Shown here: positions 12,801-29,260 of the stretch, in pieces
Layout of the letters: each line of letters starts with the position of its first letter
How positions within the stretch are numbered: position 1 is the stretch's first letter
Origin: Rhea pennata
Taxonomy: Eukaryota; Chordata; Aves; Rheiformes; Rheidae
Direction: 5' to 3'
Length of the DNA: 64,000 nucleotides
Assembly (NCBI RefSeq): GCF_028389875.1
Contig: NC_084687.1
Span: 6,918,157 to 6,982,156, forward strand
Translations under genes and position numbers: made by a program
Notes under the pieces: model-generated
The model's database searches: none
Told to the model about the DNA's origin: nothing
What the model saw: only the letters and a program-made list of their open reading frames with translations

Positions 12801-13545
12801 TTGTAACAGGAAGCATAGGAGCAAGGACCTTTCTCTGCAAAAATAGCCCAGAATATTCAGTGTTTCACTGCAAACCTCCTGTCTGTCACATAGCCCCTTT
12901 GAGCTAGAGCAGTTGCACTCCTTTGGGGGAGTCCAGCTTGGCCCTTTCAATCCCTGCTCTCTCTGTTGCCACCATCTGTTCACATAAGTAGATGGGGGGG
13001 GCACAACACCATGTCAGAAGAGGATGTTTTGAACTATTTGGGGTAATATGCATATCTGTGACCTCACTCTGGTGCCTCCTGCAGCCCAGCATCCCAATGG
13101 CAAGCATCTGCCAAGGGCCTCGGAGCACACAGCAGCAGCAGTGCCCGCAGGAACAAGGCAGCCCACAGCTCATCCCTCTCAGGGTGGGTTGCATCTAGCC
13201 GAGGTTGCTTTCCCTGTGTCTGACCTGCAGTGACACTTTAAGTAGTAATCAGACAGGGATTGCATCTTAGTATGTACCCACATAGTATCAGAGTACAGTG
13301 CTAGTGCTTAGATGACCAGTGGGAATAAGATACAATTTTTAATCACCTGCAATAGGCTGCTCTGATATTCTCTAAGTGAAACTTGATGCTGTTCTGCAAA
13401 GACACACCTCTTCGAGGGTGTTGTGCAAAATTCTGCATTTTAACGTAGGGACAGGAAATATGAAAAGAGCCAGGCAGAACCCAAAGCAACACTGTCAGTT
13501 AGGTGAAACAAGGTTCACCAGCTCCACTGAGGAGCAAATCAGAGG
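6810..13545. other. Intergenic region between G0S2 and HSD11B1
   Basis: No gene was recognised in about 6.7 kb. The longest frame (151 codons near 9.9-10.3 kb) starts at TTG and has no family signature. Low-complexity spots include a G-run near 7052 and short A or AT runs. A stretch at about 12050-12420 looks different: AT-rich with repeated TAAT/ATTA cores, a CCAATTAT motif, a GTGCATGC half-palindrome and a long run without simple repeats. That is the texture of a conserved non-coding element; cross-species alignment would be needed to show it. Confidence 0.5.
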
Positions 13546-13559
13546 TTTTGCTTCGCTTA

Positions 13560-13711
13560 TCAATCCAATTGTGATTTTCCAGTGCTTTGGAAGTTGTAGT
13601 TCCTTCACTAACAGGTTTTAAAGGATTGGCATTGCTGCTTCTTTCTGGAGCAGCTCTGCAGATTTTTTTTTTCCTCCCTTCTCTTTCATGCTTTATTTCC
13701 TGACTCTACAG
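13560..13711 (+). promoter_or_regulatory. HSD11B1: Candidate HSD11B1 promoter region or upstream splice acceptor
   Basis: A CCAAT box at 13565-13569 is followed about 50 bp later by a TATA-like TTTTAAAGG at 13617-13625, which would place a start near 13650 and a short 5' UTR before the ATG at 13716. Human HSD11B1 is controlled by C/EBP factors, so a CCAAT-type promoter would fit. An alternative also fits: a pyrimidine tract ending in CTACAG at 13711 makes a good splice acceptor, so the coding exon could be spliced to a distal non-coding exon. The sequence does not decide between them. Confidence 0.35.
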
Positions 13712-13715
13712 TGGG

Positions 13716-18087
<4,372 letters not shown>

Positions 18088-20251
18088 ACGATCCTCTAGC
18101 ACTTTTCTTCTTATGCTTGATGCTTATCTTGATGCTATTTTAACCATTGCTGAGGGCTACACAAAGCATCTCTGCTCAAGCTCCCTTGTGTCTAGGGAAT
18201 GAAATGCTGGATTCTCCAGTGTTTTATGGCCCTGCACAGCAATGCATGACGGGCCTCCCACTCCCACTGCAGTGAAATGCTGCACCTTCATCTGCTGGTT
18301 TGGATGCCAGCATTGCATTCCCTACTCTCAGTCCTCCTTAGCTAGCACTGTTGCCTTTGCATTTAAATAGAAATAAGAACTAACCACATCTGTGTGGTTA
18401 GCGTCTGTGGCTCTCATTACAGTTCCAGTTATTAAAGAAGTCTTAGCATTTGCCAGTTTAGGAAGGTTTATTCTGTCCAATAGCCTCCTCTGCTGGTAGA
18501 TAAAATATTTGCAACAGATAGATTATTTTACTGAATAACTGTATACATTAGGATAGTTCAACAGCCCTCAGATTAGAAAATTCCATTTGTGTTTTTAAAA
18601 GTTTTAAGTTATTTTAAGTAAATCACATCATCTCTAGACGATCTAGCTGAGACAACCATGTGCTGTGGTACACAACATGCAGGGGAATTTCCTGCAGCTG
18701 TAATATTCCAACTGGTTAGACCCATTCTCTTCCCCCAGGCTATGGAAAAGTAGTAACATAAACCAATCATTAAATAAAATCCACTAGATTTAGTCTTGTG
18801 TCTTCTGTATTTCCCCCCTCCTTCTCCATTACAAGTGCTGTACAATTCCATTGATTTGTCTTTCATAGGAAAGTTGAATCCTTGCAATAATCCTTTATTA
18901 TTCCATTTTAGGAATAATTCTTCTTTTATCCTATTTTTAACTTAATTTCTGACTTAAATGCAGGCTTTTCCATGCAGCCTTTTGTTAGGATTACCATTTC
19001 TTACAGACTTATACAGTATTACACAGCCTTCTAGATACACAGAGCAGACCTGCCACATTGCCATGATAAGCTGTGAGCTTGAGCACTGGAAGCAATAGGA
19101 TACTGAATGCAAAACCTAAGCACCAAACCGGCAGCAGCAAGCATTAGGTTACTTCAGCTCCTCCAGCAGCAGCTCACAAACTGCTGCATTTACATCTAAT
19201 GTGGCTGTAGCTATTGGAGCAATAATCCTGGCAGAGATGGTACCTCCTTGACAAAACTAGTACCTTCCCTTCCAGCTGTTACCTGTTTTGAAACAAAGAA
19301 GTAAGAAGCCTCCCCCCAAAAAATTCCCACCAGAAGTACTCCTGAGAATCACTTTGCTACTTACTTTCTAAAGGAATTTAGGAACTCATACTACAAACCC
19401 AATGACATTTCTTTTTGCCTTATCCTGAGATCCCTTGCACTAACCTGTGCATACAGAGTGGGTTTTGGCCTTTAGACTCACCCCTTGAGAGAATTATTTG
19501 CAAATCAGTTCTCCATATGCCTAGGCAGATGCTCAGCAGTGTGACGTACAAAACTCATGGAAGCTGAAAGTCTTTCTGATATACTCACTTAGCTCTTTTA
19601 TTGCCTTTTGCAACCAGCCTCAGTGGATTCCTCAAGACACAGTATATTTTTTAGATATAACAAATAGCATTATCACATAGGATAACCTGGAAATAATGAT
19701 AAGAATCTAAACCCCACAAACTTTGCCAATACATTTTTTTCTGGATAATCATATGAATCTGTACTATGGTGATTATCTCCATTTAATAAATCCTTATGGC
19801 AGCCAGTGAGGAAGGCAAGTATTGCCTCTGTTTTGCACTTGAGGAAGCAGAAGAATGCCAACTTCTCTTAGGAAGTCTGCACTAACAGGTTTCCCATCTC
19901 CAAAGGCAGTCACCTAACAACAAGGCTACCTCTCTGTCAGGCTAGGAGGCTTTTTAGAGCCTTCCTTTCAATGTTAATCAGAAAGCATGCCTGAAATTCA
20001 TGGCAGGAAAAGGGTGCCAAGGGACAGCATAAAGTCCAAAGTGGCATTCTCCATTATGCTAATGTTTGCTGAATTACAGGAAATGCAAAAAAAAGGTCCA
20101 ATAGGTATATCAGCAGTCAAACTTATGCAAGACAAAAGTCAGTTTAAAACTACTATCTCTTGCAGCCCAATCTTCAACCTACCAATACATCTAGCACTCC
20201 ACCTCTGTGATCAGACCTGAAGAGTTTGTTCATTTCTTGCCTGTTTTTTCA
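18088..20251 (+). other. HSD11B1 3' flank and spacer before the duplicate copy
   Basis: This begins with the HSD11B1 3' UTR. Possible poly(A) signals are ATTAAA at 18431-18436 and AATAAA at 18773-18778. No other gene or clear repeat was recognised up to the first exon remnant of the downstream HSD11B1 copy. Confidence 0.5.
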
Positions 20252-22442
20252 CAGAGAGATAGGGCTGTTACTTTCATCCCCTTGGTGGGAGCGGTGCTGG
20301 CATTTTATTTTTATTCAGCATTCTTCAAAGAAGGTAAATCAGCAGGAAAAAAAGCGCTTTAAAACCACAGTCAGCGAGGCTACTGTCAGAATGACAGCAT
20401 GGATCTATAAAGAAAAGTATGTGCAGTTTGAATGCCCTTTCAAAATGCGGCTGGTAAACCTCCTAACACAAAGGATGGATGAGAGCTTGTCGAGGGGAGC
20501 TTTGGCAAAGGCAATAGCACAGTGCAACTGTTCAGAGCATGCTGTACCATCTAGAAGAAACTCATAGGATTATGTTTGGCCTCTGCTGGTATCACATAGT
20601 GTTTGATCTCAGTAAATGAATTTGTTTGAAAATATGCATTTATCCATTCTAGATGTTTAATCCTTTTCTTAGTCACCCCCTAGTAATTTTTAAAAGCAAC
20701 TAATAGAACTGAAGTGCACAAGAGATCTAAGCTCTGTGGTCTGTTCAAACCAGGATTAAGGAGCAAATTCCACTCTGGGTTTGTGAGAGCAGCTGCACAT
20801 TACAATAGTGCAGTGTTTCTGCACATAGTTTCCCTGCTCCCTTTTTCTGGGAACAAAGGTGGAACTGACCTAGAGGAGATCCAATTCCTGAGGGCTTTCG
20901 ATAACTAACACTGGTTCGTAGGGCTGTTGGGCACAGTATGGGGCCTACACTGGGGATCTGATGTTGCTGAACATCCAGAGACACTCAGAGGGTAATGGGT
21001 GATCGTAACAGGTGCCAGCAGTGAAATCTAAGAGCAGATGGCTTGTCACCTGGTACACATAAGGTCCCATATCTTGATCACAGAAGAGACAGAGGCCAAG
21101 TTGCAGAAAGTAAATGGCAAACAGAGCACTCCCTGGGTACCTGGTCACCATGACATCAAGCAGACTAAGTAGTTTTACAATCCAGAACCCCACAGGTAAA
21201 AAGTGCATGGATATTCGCCCCATCCAGACCACATGAGCCTGCCCGATATCTTACAGATTCATTGTTCCATTTTCCCCAGCACGAGCTTGTTTAACATCTC
21301 TCACACCATTATGTATTGTATTTTCAAAGCTGACAGCACAGCATTTCTTTCTCCACAGTTTGCAGCTTTATATGCTAATCACCAACACCACCACCACCAG
21401 GGTGCCCAACTCTTGTCTGATCAATCCTTAGGGCTCTCAAAATACAAATTGTTTTTGTTCCCTGAATACAACAGAATCAATTAAGCAGTCATATCCCTTT
21501 TCAGTATCTTTTATAAATACTAAATATTTGGCTTAGATGTGCCACTCTTTAACTCATTGCAGTCAGAAACATTTATATGAGCAATGTCTCCTCTCATGAA
21601 GTCAGAACAATTACCAATAGACAGGAAGGCACGCTCTTCCCATCTGGCCCAAGGATGAGTTACAGCATTTGCAGCATGGGGGGAGGTGACAGAGGAGTAC
21701 CCATGTCTAACACCTTTCTCACTGTTGTCATAGGTTGTGGAGTGATACCTTGAGCTCAGCGCAGCATCTGCTTGCTGCGTGAGTAGCAGCATGGAAAACA
21801 CAGCATTTGCCAAGGAGCTGGTGAAAGAGACTGGGGTACATGGGTAGGAGCTGCCCTTTCTTCCAGCATTCTCAAGTTAAGTTTCAAGGTGTTCTAGCCA
21901 ACACAAGAAAAGGCTTTTGGTTTGAGGATGCAAGATGCCCATCACAAACTTATATTCTGCTTCCAGGAGAGCCTTGATATGCTTACCCTAAACCATGTCG
22001 GTTACAGCTACCTCAGCTGCTTCAATGGGGATTTTGGGTACATACGAGAGCTGATGGAGACCAACTTCCTCAGCTGCATAGCCATAACTATTTCTGCCCT
22101 ACCAATGCTGAAGGAGAGCAAGGGCAGCATCATTATCATTTCCTCCATGGAAGGTGAGCATGAGACAGGCTAGAGAGTCCTGGGGCAGCCAGTGCCAGGC
22201 TCTCCTCTGATTTTAGTCTCTTCCACTGCCTACAAAGGATTCCATCTGCAATTTTTCTTCAAAAGAGGAGATAAGAACCGTAAGGTAGAAAGTCATCTGC
22301 CTAGGATTCTGGGATCATAGCCTGTATAATCTGCAGATTGCACACACAATATAAGTCATTTGGAGGATTTACACTTTATGCCCCATTCTTCTATTATCTT
22401 TGAACATACCCATCGTCTTCTCAGTGAAGGAGGGATACACAT

Positions 22443-22514
22443 GCATTGGTGGTATAGTGGTGAGCATAGCTGCCTTCCAAGCAGTTGACCTGGGTTCGAT
22501 TTCTGGCCAATGCA
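22443..22514 (+). tRNA. tRNA-Gly(TCC), possibly decaying
   Basis: This 72-nt stretch folds as tRNA-Gly. The acceptor stem GCATTGG pairs with CCAATGC, followed by discriminator A. The D-arm includes the A-box segment TGGTATAGTGG, the anticodon loop CTTCCAA carries anticodon TCC, and the T-arm carries GGTTCGATT. A TTTT Pol III terminator lies at 22522-22525. From memory, the conserved vertebrate tRNA-Gly(TCC) has GCGTTGG/CCAACGC and CCGGG/CCCGG stems. Here about five positions differ, all C-to-T or G-to-A type and mostly at CpG sites. The acceptor pair change is compensated (G-C to A-U), but the T-stem now has three G-U wobbles. It lies in intron 4 of the HSD11B1 pseudogene. It may be a weak functional gene or a decaying copy. 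Confidence 0.75.
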
Positions 22515-22534
22515 CACACGCTTTTCTTCTTTAG

Positions 22535-22680
22535 GGGGGCAGGTTTAGCTCAGTTGGTTAAAGCATGGTGCTGCTAATGCCAAGGTCGCAGGTTCAGTCC
22601 CCATATGGGCTACACAGAGGGTTGGACTAGATGATCTCCAGAGGTCCATTCCAAACTTACCATTCTATAATTCTATGATA
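22535..22680 (+). mobile_element. tRNA-Ile-headed SINE with CR1-type 3' tail
   Basis: The head (about 22537-22612) resembles tRNA-Ile: TTTAGCTCAGTTGGTTAAAG gives the D-arm and A-box, and CAAGGTCGCAGGTTCAGTCC the variable region and B-box. The tail reads TTGGACTAGATGATCTCCAG and ends in the ATTCTATAATTCTATGATA repeat typical of CR1 retroposon 3' ends. A tRNA-Ile head on a CR1 tail is the structure of the SINE family known from zebra finch (TguSINE1), mobilised by CR1 LINE proteins. The tail has diverged from the usual ATTCTATGATTCTATGA, suggesting an old insertion. No obvious target-site duplication was found. It starts about 20 bp after the tRNA-Gly-like sequence. Confidence 0.8.
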
Positions 22681-24589
22681 CACACTCCTGAGGTCCTACA
22701 TTTGCAGTTAGCTGTACTTCCTGACAAAACCTGGGGTGAAAAGGTCAAAAAGTATGCAGGCCACTCTTCTTCCTGCAGCTCCACAGGCACCACAAAGGGT
22801 GCACAGCCGAAGCTGCATCTCTAAGCCCAGCCAGAAACAGGAAGTCTAGGGAAGGGCTGCTAAAACCTATATCTTGTTAAGCAGCAACAGCAAACAGGTT
22901 TCTGAAGACAGACATTATACCTTGGATCTTTCTTAACACACCCTGCCTTGAAAGCATTCTTTAATAAAAGCCAGGCACTAACTCTTGTTCTACACAATAC
23001 TGATCAGCATAACTTCAGCATCAAACCTACCTTCCAAACTAAAAAAACCATTATGCATTACAGTCAATGGTACACCCCTGCATTATTTATGTGCATGACC
23101 ATATATTATGTATGCACTTGCTATATAAGGATGTAAAATGCAGCAGTGCAAGAACAGTATCACCTACAGCTGAAGATACTTCATGCCACTATGTCACATG
23201 TTACAGGAAAAATAAGTTAGGAAGACCTTGTTTCTCCCCTCCTCATTTTAAACATTCCTGCATTTATTTATTTTTCTCAAGCATTCAAGACAGATCACCC
23301 AGTTACTCTAAAGCTAAATATTTTAGCTACTCCAAGGACAGTACTCTGGTGCAGTATGTGAGCACTGATGGCAGAAGCCCCTGACCCCAGGTAAAGTTGG
23401 CATCACATTTATTGCTCCCTATTCTGCAACAAAGTTTGCATTAGATGTATTCTTCAGCTCCTTGTGACAGGAATCCATCACCAACAACATCAATGTTTCC
23501 ATCACACTCTGTGTCTTGGGCCTTACTGATACTGGTAAATTTGATATTTACCTGGGCCTCATTTTTTTTAGGAGCTGCGCACATCCACTGCTGAGTCAGA
23601 AAAGGCATTTCTAGAAAGAAGAGAACATATGTTGGCGACAGACCTGTCAGTATTCTACTTTCCCAGAACTGCTGAAATCTCAGCCCTTAAATGACAGTAT
23701 AATTTTGGAAATGGAAGCTCAACATTTAAAAAAAATGTGGTCCAATATCTTTGACTCAACTATCCATGTCATACACTCACAGGAGATGGGGATTCAGTTC
23801 TAAAACTAATTAAAAAGTGGAAAGGAGTAGAAAGAACATTACTGTAATTTTGTACATGTTCTAAACTTTAAGAAATAGACCTGATCCCCAACATTTCTAC
23901 TAGTTCGTTAAATGAAGTCATGGATAGTTCTGAACCTTGATCCTATGGTTCCTTTTGCAGCCCCTCTACATCTGACATCACTTTTTCTTGCTCTCCTCCC
24001 TATCTAGAAACTGCTATGAAAACCATCTCCCATGTGATTCATGGGACAGCTGCATCAGAGGAGTGCGTGCTGGAGATCATCAAGAGCAGACCACTGCACC
24101 AGAAAGAGCTGTACTATCTGTACTTGACCATGAAGAGTCTGCTCTTCTTTCAAGACTGGGCTCCAGACTTCCTTAATTTTCTCATAAAAGTAAAAAAATA
24201 TCAGAAGAACATAGCTAAAGAACACAATGGGGCCTCCTGAGGCAGCTAGTGTGTCAGCACAAGGCCACAAGAACACAGTGGCACGTTGTGCAGGATGCAC
24301 GATTTTGGAGTTAATCTAGCTATTCTGGGTGCTCTTTGCTAAGTCACCAGAGTGGCTTCACAGTGATACATCACAGCAGTTGTGTTCCCACTCATACAAG
24401 TGTTTTCAAAAAATCCTGTGCTATGATGTTGCATGTGGGCTCTTTCTGAAGACAACATGGCTGGGGAACACAGGGCCTCTTCAGAGCTGCCAATATAAGA
24501 AGAGATATATCAGGAACCTATGACACAGCACGCAAATGTATATTTTAGTAACAACTGCTTGTAACTGGCTTTATCTGATCAATAAACAC

Positions 24590-25860
24590 TTCAGCAGAGT
24601 AAACTGACAGCAGGATTTCCCTATCGGACCCCATTCATCAGTAGATTTTCTGTGCTGGCAGCTTAGCATTTCAGCCTGAATAAAGCTAAGCTTTGTGTCT
24701 TACTGCAGTTCAACATCTAGAAACTATTTTCTCACCAGAAAACCTGTAAGTTATTAAAACTTAATGTTTTGAGAGGCATACTGAACTAGGATCCTGTGCA
24801 TTGTGATATTTGCATATGCTTTTGTTGTATGTTCTCTCTTCACTTTACCACCTCGCTGTCACAGAAGGGATTAAGTAAAAGGTAATTAATGTGAAAGACA
24901 GCTGAACCCCCAAACCATATTTAAGTATTTCTGCAGAAAAGACAAGGAGATTCATAGGACTTGACTGAACTATGTAATACCTTAGTGACCTGGTTAAAAT
25001 TATATTTTTAAAAAAATTAACAAAAAAGATTTAGACTGGAGAGATGAGGAAATCGGATTATAAAGGGGAGCCACGTGGTTAATTGGGAAAGGGGTCTCAG
25101 TTCATTCTAGATAGGGATTTAGCCTGATCTGCATGAACCCTACAAACAAAGCTATACAAGAGGGTCTTTGAAATGGATTTTTTTTAAAATGTACCTATTC
25201 TAGGTTGGTCTTTAGAAAATAAATCTCACAGTACTTTATAACATCTCTAATTCAGTTTTGTTCCTTTTCTACATGAATAGGCAGACAACCTTTACCAGTA
25301 CACAGCTGGTTAAACAACCTCACTGCATGATTTGCATTAACACAGCTTTCACTTCCCTATAAAGACCTTGATGAATTTCTGCCGTTTGTGACCTCTTCTC
25401 AGCAGCTAAAAAAATACACTTTTTCCAGTCTGCAAGAAGCCTTAAAATAATAGCATTATTGTACTTCCCTAAGTCTGAATTCTTTACTGAAAGCAGCTTT
25501 GAGGGATTCAGTCACGGTGTGCCACAAACAACTCCTTGAACCAACATTCAACCTCTGAGTGTCAGAGACTGATAAAGTAAGATAGCCCAGAAGATAGTTG
25601 CTGGCCCTAATAGCAAAATTGCAGCCTCTTGCATCACAAGACAACCCAAATGCCGTACTGAGTCAGGTCCTAGCACTGCCTTGCACCTAGCAGCTTCTTC
25701 TCCTATGCTATAAATTCAGAGCAGAGACAGGAACCAGGGTTAGGCACTGCGGCTTATACGTTTCCTGTTTTAGAAGAGAGAGAAAGAGAAAGAGAAAAAA
25801 AAAAAAAAAAAAAAAGTCAGAGAGTAGCAAAATGAAGTTGTTGGAACGAAGATGACAGTT
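24590..25860. other. Intergenic spacer between the HSD11B1 pseudogene and TRAF3IP3
   Basis: No gene was recognised. A purine-rich GAGA/GAAA tract running into a long A-run (about 25770-25815) lies just upstream of the candidate TRAF3IP3 first exon. It is a simple repeat and makes the spurious poly-F reading on the other strand. Confidence 0.5.
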
Positions 25861-25869
25861 GGAGCATGT

Positions 25870-25989
25870 TTGTGCCTGATAACCTAGCACTCACCCTTTC
25901 CTCCGCCAAAGCTTCGTAGAGGTTGTGGAATGGGACCAGACTTCTTATTTTTTGTTCTTTTACTTTGAGGCTGGCATTACAGGACAGAG
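25870..25989 (+). other. TRAF3IP3: Candidate non-coding first exon of TRAF3IP3
   Basis: A strong donor (ACAGAG|GTAAGT) ends at 25989, and the first coding exon opens at a good acceptor (TTTTCTTCAG) at 29188/29189, so a 5' UTR exon must lie upstream. This donor is the best one seen in the expected interval. The 5' boundary shown is a guess, and no TATA box was found. Transcript data are required to confirm it. Confidence 0.3.
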
Positions 25990-26663
25990 GTAAGTGTCTA
26001 CTGCTCTGGGGCTAGCGAGGGATGGACAGGGGCGGCAGGCTGGTATGCTAAAAGGTGGCAGCATGTGCTTTTTGTGCCCCTGGTCTCAGCCTAGATGACT
26101 GACACTGGGAGGCTGTAACATGAACCAGCAAGAAGGGGTGGGGTGGGGGGTCTTGTTTTTTTTCTTGGTTTATTTTTCTCCCTCCTTGAAGCAAGAAGCA
26201 TAGCAGCCTGAAAACAAAGACGAAGGACACTTTTCTTTTTTTCTTTTTTTTTTTTTTTTTTTTTTTTAAGAGAGAGGGTAACTTTGAGTGACAGAAGAAT
26301 AAAATAAAATAGTAATTTGTCAAGAAGGCCTCAACAGTTTGCTCAGCTTGAAGTAAGAAATGAATTGTTTATTTCTTTATTCTTCTGCCTTGCTTTTTGT
26401 TTAACCAAATAAATTACAAAAGTTTTCCTTGGATGCACAGTAACAGAATCTGCAGACCACAGAGGTGGAACAGGTGGGACAGTAACTGAGCTATTTCAGA
26501 TTAGAAGAGTTTGATGATCCAGGCCTCTGAGCATGGAAGGGAGCAGAATGTATGAGGAGCAGTGTCCAGACTCAGCATCTGATTAGGTCATTTCTAAATT
26601 AAGAAAACCAAGTTGAGAATGCTTTTATCAGATTCTTAAGAGTTTGGATCAGATCAGGTTTGG

Positions 26664-26680
26664 CTGTGTGTGTGTGTGTG

Positions 26681-26711
<31 letters not shown>
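26664..26711. repeat. (TG)n(TA)n compound microsatellite
   Basis: A TG run passes directly into a TA run with one GTA interruption. It lies in the presumed first intron of TRAF3IP3 and is probably length-variable. A separate T-rich homopolymer block (about 26235-26268) lies 400 bp upstream. Confidence 0.9.
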
Positions 26712-26712
<1 letters not shown>

Positions 26713-29260
26713 TGTCCCAAATTAAGGAGTTCATACTCAGCTTCAGGTTTTAAGGGAGGTTTGTTGGGCATATGCCAAGACTCCACAATTTGTGAAGCTG
26801 TTTGCCAGACCTTGCCTTGCCTGCTGGGCTGAGCAAAAGCATGTGTGTGAGCAAGACCCCAAATGAACACAATGAAATTATTATGATGTGGACATGAAAG
26901 CTGTATGGAAATAACAAGCCCCAGACTACTTCAGCTGCAAAATGTATTACAATAAGAAACATCTGAATACTGAAATACCGTTGGGATGATTCGGTAAATT
27001 TAAGCTAAAATTAGACACGCTTTCAAAGCTTTTAAAAGTCCTAAAACACAGAATATTCAAACAAATACAAAGGAAAAAAAGGAGTGCTGCCTAATCTTTC
27101 AGCAAGTGGTTAATTTCAGCAATATCTTTGAAGCTTCATTTCTCTGACTGGGCATTTGAAGTAATATGCACGCATTTCCTCCGTTTAGCAGCAAGAACTA
27201 TTATGATCATCTTAAAAAGGCTGTTCTCATTTTGAAAGGAAGTCCCTGTAAAATGGCAGTGCTGGTAACCATGCTTAGGTTATGCCACATCTAGAATAAA
27301 GCCAATAAAAAGCATTATAGAGCTGATTTTAAACACAAAAATATCAAATTATTTTCATTAGACTCATTGACTTTATAATTGCTTGAGACAAAACGAGACA
27401 ATGAAATTGTTGTTTTTGTTTGACAAGAACAAGATTTAAGTTGGATCAAAATTCACTTTCTTCATACTCCATCCTAGATTAATATGATTTACTAAATCAA
27501 AACAAACAAACACGCATCACAATACTTCTCAGACTCAGAATTGATAACAGATACAAAAAGCAGGTAGAAGAAATTAGCAGGAGCACAGAAGGCCTGCCAG
27601 GCATCTGAGTGATCCACAACTCCAAAGCCAATCATCTTTCAGTCTGTCAAGCTCTGAGAGCAGCGAGCTGTAGGACACTGACCTAACAGAGACACATTTA
27701 ATAACTGTTACCAACAGTTGCTACAGAAGTCTTGAACATAGCTTTTACTATTTTTAGTGGCCCAATCCAAAGAGAAAAGCCTTAGCATTTTGATGTCACA
27801 GCAGAAAAAAGGGTGACATATGGCCTTGCCTTGTAAAGATACATGTTGTTGTTACCACTCCCTCCAGGTGCATGAGTTGCTTTAACATGCAGGATGACAT
27901 CTGGAAGAGATCTTCATTTCCAACCCCTGGACCATGTTATCAGACAATAATCTAAGCAATATCTGAAGTTTCCCTCAGCCCAATATGTGGTATTGTCACA
28001 ATCCCAACACAGCTATTCCAGTCCTCATTTACATCAATATAAATTAGCATCAGGAACACTCACATACTAAATCGGGGGAATTATTCCTCTATGATGCAGA
28101 ACAGAAGGAGATCCAACTTTAAAGATTTAAGTTAGGAATTACATGTTTGTGCAGTGATTGGCGATTTGAGATTGCCAGCCTCACAAAACATTTTTGCAGA
28201 GTTTGGACTCTTGCTGCGTGCAGCCAAAGCTCTCTTTTTTGTCCCCTGGGCTAAGAAGGATTTGCTGTATTTTCGTTGGGAAAGCTGGTGGTTCTTAACA
28301 GTTTTTAAAGAGAGATGGAACATGCTTCTGGACAGAAGTTGGCTGAATGCAAAAGGTGGAATGGGGGTAGGGGAGGGCAGGGAAGTTACCTTGAGAGTTA
28401 GCAGTCATCTGAGCCAAAGTACTACGGAAGGGGATGGAGCAACACAGATAAAAGAAAGAAGCACTTGCTAGCTAGAGTTTTTAAGAGACTGGGTGCTTAG
28501 ATCTCTTGGGACTCTTCCAGATGTTCCACTAAAAAAATATCCCTACAACACTATAACATGTTTTCAGTGTTCCAGACCTCTATGCATATAGGAAAGGCAA
28601 CCATCACTAAGAAATATATGCAACTGCTTGAATAGTAAATTACAATAGTAAACCTATGTCTGGACATACTGAGAAAAAAAAAAAGCATCGGCAAAATAAG
28701 CATACACTTAAAAGAACTTTATTACAGAAATAGCAGCAGCTATTGTTCTTCTTTTGTTTTCTTTGGGTTGGCTAAAGGGCTAAGAGCAGAAGCAGTGAAG
28801 TTCAGTGTGCACAGGGAAAAAACGTCTGAATGGCAGAGGAATTTTATTTCAGCAAGAAAGCAGTTCTCCTAGAGAAACAAGTGGAAGCAACAAAGCAATA
28901 ATGCCTGGATATGAAGCTCCCTTCATGAGGTTAACTATTTTTGAAATTCTGTTCTAAGCATTTCCCTAGTTTAGCATCCATATAATTGAAGAGTAAAAAC
29001 ATGGAATGTGTTTTACATAGTTGACACACAGAAGTTCATGGATAATAGATTTCTACAAGAAAACTACCTTTACCCACTGGATAAGAACTCCAGAACTGCT
29101 GTCCATCTACAAATATTTCACATTTATTTAATTCCAGAAATAATTATTATTTTCACTTGAATTGTGTCTTTTCCTTTGTTTTCTTCAGGGAGAAGTATCC
29201 CAAAGTGAAAAGGAGAGGAGGTGACTACAAACTTGCAAGTTTACGTACTTGATTACTGAC

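Larger units (their letters stand above)
20252..24240 (+). pseudogene. Tandem HSD11B1 paralogue, disabled (all six exons still visible)
   Basis: All six exons of an HSD11B1 copy remain in order: about 20252-20333, 20979-21109, 21734-21843, 21967-22153, 23391-23534 and 24008-24240. Splice sites are largely preserved. It cannot make a full protein. The start ATG is missing, exon 2 has two in-frame stops (first TAA at 20993-20995), and exons 3 and 5 each have one TGA. Exon 3 is 2 nt short and exon 4 is 1 nt long relative to the intact gene. Exons 4 and 6 remain open: exon 4 reads LDMLTLNHVG to IIISSMEG, about 60% identical to the intact copy by hand count, and exon 6 keeps EECVLEIIK and ends after KEHNGAS. 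YSATK survives in exon 5. Introns rule out retroposition, so this is an old tandem duplicate. An AATAAA follows at 24581-24586. Confidence 0.93.

Noticed and set aside
26649-26870. Frame with repeated IY and TH residues on the - strand
   Set aside because: It is the translation of the TG/TA microsatellite.
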